From: Mannheimia glucosida
Lineage (GTDB): Bacteria; Pseudomonadota; Gammaproteobacteria; Enterobacterales; Pasteurellaceae
Direction: 5' to 3'
Assembly: GCF_046267875.1 (NCBI RefSeq)
Contig: NZ_CP176502.1
Span: forward strand, 1,488,001 to 1,552,000
DNA: 64,000 nucleotides
Shown here one piece after another: positions 57,433 through 64,000 of the stretch (position 1 is its first letter; each line of letters begins with the position of its first letter). The notes under the pieces were generated by a model that saw nothing but the letters and a program-made list of their open reading frames with translations, was not told the origin of the DNA and did no database searches. Position numbers and translations under genes: made by a program.

Positions 57433-58797
57433 TTATTTCTTTTTAGTCGGGCGTTGCCAGCCTTGAATGTGGCGTTGTGGCACACGGCTAATGACCAATT
57501 CATTTTCTGCAACGTCTTTGGTAACGGTTGCTCCGGCACCAATGGTTGAGCCACTGGCAATCGTAACCGGGGCAATGAGTTGGCTGTCTGAGCCGACAAA
57601 TACATTATCACCGATAATGGTTTTGAATTTATTCGCACCATCATAGTTACAAGTGATCACACCCGCGCCGATGTTACATTCTTTGCCGATTTCCGCATCG
57701 CCGACATAAGTGAGATGATTTACTTTTGAACCTTTTCCGATGGTCGCTTTTTTGATTTCCACAAAGTTACCGATATGGGTTTCTTCCGCCAGTTCCGCAC
57801 CCGGGCGTAAGCGAGAGAATGGACCGATAGCGGATTTTGCGCCGACAATCGAATCTTCAAGCACAGAATATGGTTTAATTTCAACATTATCGCCAATTTC
57901 GCAGTTTTTCAGTACGCAACCTGCACCAATTTTGACATTGTTACCAAGTTTGATGTTACCTTCTAGAATGACATTCACATCAATCTGAACATCTTTTCCG
58001 TGAGTGACCGTGCCACGAAGGTCAAAACGGCTTGGATCGATAATAGTCACACCAGCTAACAGCAGTTTTTCTGCTTCACGTTTTTGATAGAAACGCTCAA
58101 GGGCAGCAAGTTGCAAACGGTTGTTTGCCCCTTCCACTTCCATAAATTCAGTAGCTTGAACCGCTTGTACTTTAAAACCTTCTTGGTTTGCCATTGCAAT
58201 TACATCAGTAATGTAATATTCGCCTTGAGCATTGTTATTATTTAGGTTTTTCAGCCATTTTTTGAAACTTGCTCCGCTTGCGACCATCACGCCGGTATTT
58301 ACTTCTTTAACCTTGAGTTGTTCTTCATTAGCATCTTTTTGCTCAACAATTGCTACCACAGAGCCGTTTTCACGAATAATTCGCCCATAGCCGGTCGGGT
58401 TTTCCAATTCAACGGTTAATAATGCAATGCCATTTTCCGGTTTGGCTGCGATTAAACGTTCTAAAGTAGCTTTTGTGATTAGAGGTGCATCACCATAAAG
58501 CATTACAATGTTTTCATCGTCAGCGAAAAAAGGAGCAGCTTGTTGCATTGCGTGACCTGTGCCTAATTGCTCGGTTTGGAACACCCAGTTTACCGGCTCT
58601 TCGTTTAAACGTGCTTTTAATAAGTCTGCACCGTGTCCGTAAATTAAATGAATTTGCTGGGCATCTAGTTGTTTGGCAGTATCAATAACGTGTTTTACCA
58701 TCGGTTTACCAGCAACAGGGTGCAATACCTTTGGTAAATCAGAATACATACGAGTGCCTTTACCGGCAGCTAAAATCACAACGCTCAGTTGAGTCAT
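57433..58797 (-). CDS. glmU: Bifunctional GlmU: UDP-GlcNAc pyrophosphorylase / GlcN-1-P acetyltransferase
   Basis: A 454-residue protein. N-terminal uridyltransferase with LAAGKGTRMYSDLPKVLHP; middle and C-terminal left-handed beta helix with hexapeptide repeats (IGNNVKIGAG-type runs) and acetyltransferase residues; basic tail PTKKK. It makes UDP-GlcNAc for peptidoglycan and lipid A. It ends next to the terminator at 57374. Full length. Confidence 0.97.
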   Translation of the reverse strand: MTQLSVVILAAGKGTRMYSDLPKVLHPVAGKPMVKHVIDTAKQLDAQQIHLIYGHGADLLKARLNEEPVNWVFQTEQLGTGHAMQQAAPFFADDENIVMLYGDAPLITKATLERLIAAKPENGIALLTVELENPTGYGRIIRENGSVVAIVEQKDANEEQLKVKEVNTGVMVASGASFKKWLKNLNNNNAQGEYYITDVIAMANQEGFKVQAVQATEFMEVEGANNRLQLAALERFYQKREAEKLLLAGVTIIDPSRFDLRGTVTHGKDVQIDVNVILEGNIKLGNNVKIGAGCVLKNCEIGDNVEIKPYSVLEDSIVGAKSAIGPFSRLRPGAELAEETHIGNFVEIKKATIGKGSKVNHLTYVGDAEIGKECNIGAGVITCNYDGANKFKTIIGDNVFVGSDSQLIAPVTIASGSTIGAGATVTKDVAENELVISRVPQRHIQGWQRPTKKK

Positions 58798-59143
58798 AGA
58801 GAATCCTTATTTGACTAAATAGATGAAGGCTTATAGCAACATCTGATTGCTACAAGTGATATTTTTGCAATATTTTAACCTTTTTATGAATGGATTTCAT
58901 CGACAAGCAAAAGAAATTTGCCTGTTTGTTGTTAGCTTTTTCTATTAATTGATTTGGAACTTGTGGAAAACCGGCATAAATAGGTAGCACTTATTTGAGC
59001 TATCTCTCTACAATAGTGTATATCTTTGCTAGAATACTCGATTAATTATACATAATAAGCTGGGCTAAATTTTAGAACATCTCTTGAATTTGCTAATTTA
59101 AACCTTATTATAAATCGTTGAATTAATTAATATAGAAGAAAAA
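58798..59143. promoter_or_regulatory. Divergent promoter region, glmU and rlmE
   Basis: About 345 AT-rich bases between divergent genes. No gene, RNA or repeat is convincing. Promoters of both glmU and rlmE must lie here. Confidence 0.5.
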
Positions 59144-59770
59144 ATGGGTAGAAAACGAAGTGCGAGTTCATCACGTTGGCTTGCAGAACATTTTAAAGAT
59201 CAATTTGTGCAAAAAGCACATAAGCAAAAATTGCGTTCACGGGCGTATTTTAAGTTAGATGAAATTCAACAAACCGACCGTTTATTCAAACCGGGGATGA
59301 CGGTGGTGGATCTCGGCGCTGCACCGGGCGGTTGGTCGCAATATGTGGTGACGCAAATCGGGAGCAAAGGCAGGGTGATCGCCTGTGATATTTTAGATAT
59401 GAACCCGATTGCGGGCGTGGATTTCTTACAAGGTGATTTCCGTGAAGAATCTGTACTGAATGCGTTGCTTGAACGAGTGGGCGAAGACAAAGTGGATGTA
59501 GTGATGTCGGATATGGCACCTAATTTCAGCGGAATGCCATCGGTGGATATTCCCCGTGCAATGTATTTGGTGGAATTGGCATTGGATATGTGTCGCCAAG
59601 TGTTAGCAACCAAAGGCAGTTTTGTGGTAAAAGTCTTCCAAGGCGAAGGATTTGATGAATACCTTCGAGAAATCCGTTCACTCTTTAGTGTGGTAAAAGT
59701 CAGAAAACCGGAGGCATCTCGAGATCGCTCTCGAGAAGTTTATATTGTAGCGACAGGTTATAAAGGCTAG
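59144..59770 (+). CDS. rlmE: 23S rRNA (uridine(2552)-2'-O)-methyltransferase
   Basis: A 208-residue FtsJ/RrmJ. AdoMet site VVDLGAAPGGWSQYV, then DMAPNFSGMP and the catalytic K-D-K-E set (K in AYFKLDE, D in MSDMAP, K in FVVKVFQG). It methylates U2552 during large-subunit maturation. ftsH follows, in the usual rlmE-ftsH order. Confidence 0.96.
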   Translation: MGRKRSASSSRWLAEHFKDQFVQKAHKQKLRSRAYFKLDEIQQTDRLFKPGMTVVDLGAAPGGWSQYVVTQIGSKGRVIACDILDMNPIAGVDFLQGDFREESVLNALLERVGEDKVDVVMSDMAPNFSGMPSVDIPRAMYLVELALDMCRQVLATKGSFVVKVFQGEGFDEYLREIRSLFSVVKVRKPEASRDRSREVYIVATGYKG

Positions 59771-59778
59771 AAAACAGG

Positions 59779-59833
59779 CAAGCGGTCACTTTTTATTAAC
59801 ATTTTGCAAAAAAATTGGAAAATTTGACCGCTT
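59779..59833. repeat. Uptake-sequence pair between rlmE and ftsH
   Basis: CAAGCGGTC (59779-59787) faces GACCGCTT (59826-59833), with TTTGCAAAAAAATT between. Partial terminator is possible. Confidence 0.6.
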
Positions 59834-59881
59834 TTATAGTAATCTTGAACAGTTTTTTATTCAGCAGATAGGGGATTAACC

Positions 59882-61837
<1,956 letters not shown>

Positions 61838-61851
61838 TCATAAGACTGAAA

Positions 61852-61880
61852 CCGAGAACAATTTTGTTCTCGGTTTTTTT
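61852..61880 (+). terminator. ftsH terminator
   Basis: CCGAGAACA (61852-61860) pairs perfectly with TGTTCTCGG (61865-61873) across ATTT, followed by seven T. Confidence 0.95.
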
Positions 61881-62035
61881 GTGTACAAGCGGTTGTTTTC
61901 TGCCGATTTTTTGCAAATGACAAAAGGATTAGATTGTACTTATTTCTTGCCATTTGTAACAAAATTTTTACTGGCAAAAAGGGACTTTCTCCACTAAAAT
62001 CACTTGATATTTTAATAAGAACAACAGAGGTTATT

Positions 62036-63130
62036 ATGCAATTTATCAACATCGCAAATGAGGGCGTGAAATCGCTTTCGCCTTACCAAGCCGGAAAGCC
62101 GATTGAGGAGTTAGAGCGTGAATTAGGGATTCAAAATATCATTAAACTAGCTTCGAATGAAAACCCGTTTGGTTTTCCTGAAAGTGCAAAAAAGGCTATT
62201 CTGAACCAGCTTGACGATTTAACCCGTTATCCGGATTCAAACGGTTTTGAATTAAAAACCACGATTGCCCAAAAATTTGGCGTACAAGCTAATCAAATCA
62301 CCTTAGGCAATGGCTCAAATGATTTATTGGAACTGTTTGCCCACACCTTCGCTGGTGAGCAAGATGAAATTATCTATTCTCAGTATGCGTTTATTGTGTA
62401 TCCGTTGGTGACGAAAGCGATTAATGCCGTTGCCCGTGAAATTCCGGCTAAAAATTGGGGACACGATTTAGATGCCTTTTTAGCTGCAATCACCGACAAA
62501 ACTAAATTAATTTTTATTGCCAACCCGAATAATCCGACCGGTAATTTTTTAACCCAAGCGGAAATTGAGGGCTTTTTAGCCAAGGTGCCGGCGAATGTGA
62601 TCGTGGTACTGGACGAAGCCTATACTGAGTTTACTGCGCCTCAAGAGCGGGTGGATTCGTTTGGCTTATTGGCAAAATACCCGAATTTAATTGTGTCACG
62701 TTCGCTCTCTAAGGCTTATGGTTTAGCAGGGCTTCGGATTGGCTATGCGGTGTCAAACCCTGAAATTGCAGATTTATTAAACCGTGTTCGCCAGCCATTT
62801 AATTGCAACAGCCTTGCTTTAGCTTCAGCGATTGCGGTGATGAATGATGATGAATTTGTCAAAAAAGTGGCAGAAAATAACCGCTTGGAAATGGCTCGTT
62901 ATGAGGCTTTCTGCCAAGCAAACGGCTTGGAATATATTCCGTCTAAAGGTAATTTCATTACTATCGATTTCAAACGTCCTGCTGCTGCGATTTATGAGGC
63001 ACTATTGCGTGAAGGCGTGATTGTTCGCCCGATAGCAGGTTATGGAATGCCGAATCATTTACGCATTAGTATCGGTTTACCGCAAGAAAACGAGAGATTT
63101 TTTACTGCCTTATTGAAAGTGTTAGCTTAA
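62036..63130 (+). CDS. hisC: Histidinol-phosphate aminotransferase
   Basis: A 364-residue PLP-dependent aminotransferase. Start MQFINIANEGVKSLSPYQAG follows AGAGGTT; ASNENPFGFPESA, then PLP lysine in SLSKAYGLAGLRIGY. It converts imidazole-acetol phosphate to histidinol phosphate in histidine synthesis and may act on aromatic precursors. The neighbour aroA (shikimate pathway) fits a wider aromatic role. Not in a his operon. Confidence 0.9.
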   Translation: MQFINIANEGVKSLSPYQAGKPIEELERELGIQNIIKLASNENPFGFPESAKKAILNQLDDLTRYPDSNGFELKTTIAQKFGVQANQITLGNGSNDLLELFAHTFAGEQDEIIYSQYAFIVYPLVTKAINAVAREIPAKNWGHDLDAFLAAITDKTKLIFIANPNNPTGNFLTQAEIEGFLAKVPANVIVVLDEAYTEFTAPQERVDSFGLLAKYPNLIVSRSLSKAYGLAGLRIGYAVSNPEIADLLNRVRQPFNCNSLALASAIAVMNDDEFVKKVAENNRLEMARYEAFCQANGLEYIPSKGNFITIDFKRPAAAIYEALLREGVIVRPIAGYGMPNHLRISIGLPQENERFFTALLKVLA

Positions 63131-63176
63131 CAAGCGGTTACCTTTTATGAAAATTTTACAAATTTAAAGAGAAAAT

Positions 63177-64000
63177 GGAAAAACTAACTTTAACTCCGAT
63201 TTCCCGTGTAGAAGGGGAGATCAATTTACCCGGCTCCAAAAGCCTGTCTAACCGAGCCTTATTATTAGCCGCCTTAGCCACCGGTACGACCCGTGTGACC
63301 AATTTATTAGATAGTGATGATATTCGCCATATGCTTAATGCTCTAAAAGCGTTAGGCGTGAAATATGAGCTATCGGAGGATAAAACCGTCTGCGTAGTTG
63401 AAGGGATTGGCGGAGCTTTTAAGGTTCAAAACGGATTATCATTGTTTCTCGGTAATGCAGGCACGGCAATGCGGCCGCTTGCAGCAGCATTGTGTTTAAA
63501 AGGTGAGGAAAAGGCTCAAGTCATTCTTACCGGTGAGCCAAGAATGAAAGAACGCCCGATTAAACACTTAGTCGATGCTTTACGCCAAGTCGGTGCTGAG
63601 GTGCAATACTTAGAAAATGAAGGTTATCCGCCGTTGGTAATTACTAATAGCGGTTTGCAGGGTGGAAAAGTACAAATTGATGGCTCAATTTCAAGCCAAT
63701 TTCTAACCGCATTACTGATGTCTGCTCCACTAGCGGAAAGCGATATGGAAATTGAGATTATTGGTGATCTGGTATCAAAACCTTATATCGATATTACCCT
63801 TTCGATGATGAAAGATTTTGGTATTATGGTTGAAAATCGTGATTACAAAACCTTTTTAGTTAAAGGTAAACAAGGCTATGTTGCCCCACAAGGTAATTAT
63901 TTGGTGGAAGGTGATGCCTCTTCTGCCTCTTATTTCTTAGCCGCCGGAGCGATTAAGGGCAATGTGAAAGTAACAGGGATTGGTAAAAAATCGATCCAAG
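63177..64000 (+). CDS. aroA: 3-phosphoshikimate 1-carboxyvinyltransferase, 5' part
   Basis: Open frame from ATG 63177 to the window end (274 codons). MEKLTLTPISRVEGEINLPG, GSKSLSNRALLLAALA and GNAGTAMRPLAAAL are the EPSP synthase substrate motifs. AAAGAGAAA precedes the ATG. The rest lies outside the window. Follows hisC after 46 bases that include an uptake word. Confidence 0.96.

Overview
The window joins the right-hand part of an integrative and conjugative element (ICE; about 1-31503) to ordinary chromosome of a gamma-proteobacterium (31504-64000). The chromosome reads as Pasteurellaceae. Its intergenic spaces are studded with the 9-base uptake word ACAAGCGGT, often as inverted pairs that look like terminators. 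This is the Actinobacillus pleuropneumoniae/Mannheimia type of uptake sequence rather than the Haemophilus influenzae type AAGTGCGGT. The core genes (ssb/uvrA, msbA-lolB-ispE-prs, aceE-aceF-lpdA, an OmpP2/OmpH-like porin, ftsH, hisC, aroA) fit that family. I cannot name the species.

ICE, transfer module (1-21054). The type IV secretion genes are those of the PFGI-1/ICEHin1056 class (PFL_46xx/47xx families). On the + strand run a PFL_4695-family protein, the TraD coupling protein, a PFL_4697 membrane protein, RAQPRD, five small membrane/core proteins, a VirB10-like protein, a lipoprotein, the VirB4/TraC-like ATPase and a TraG-N protein. A minus-strand block (21054 down to 17063) holds the PFL_4709, PFL_4710 and PFL_4711 homologues; the last carries a phage-type lysozyme domain. 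Two accessory genes (3976-5053) sit inside the + operon, and a toxin-antitoxin pair and small genes sit at 15261-16999.

ICE, cargo (21181-27986). Seven + strand leaders of one recurring RNA architecture each precede a cargo gene (including ardC antirestriction and a YubB/DUF1281-like protein). In each, a first arm (for example GGGAAACA), a middle arm (TGTGTTTCCC) and, in most copies, the bases around the ribosome binding site can pair in alternative ways, and the arms change together between copies. Upstream lies a ~165-base, strongly folded segment behind a possible promoter. A minus-strand block of seven small, AT-rich, mostly membrane-protein genes follows (25828-27986).

ICE, mobilisation end (27987-31503). 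A non-coding stretch with a 15-bp stem is the best oriT candidate I see. It is followed by a MobH relaxase, a tyrosine integrase whose expected start is out of frame with its body, an outward-facing promoter, and the 3' end of a tRNA-Leu gene that marks the ICE/chromosome junction.

Chromosome (31504-64000). In order: ssb and uvrA (divergent, with a LexA-like box), a SulP transporter, an ABC permease/ATPase pair behind a TrpR-operator-like palindrome, a two-gene small membrane module that is a paralogue of one in the ICE, yoaA, lrgA/lrgB-like genes, msbA, lolB, ispE, prs, pyrD, the pyruvate dehydrogenase genes, tRNA-Gly and tRNA-Cys, priC, a porin with CRP- and FNR-like sites, glmU, rlmE, ftsH, hisC and the start of aroA.
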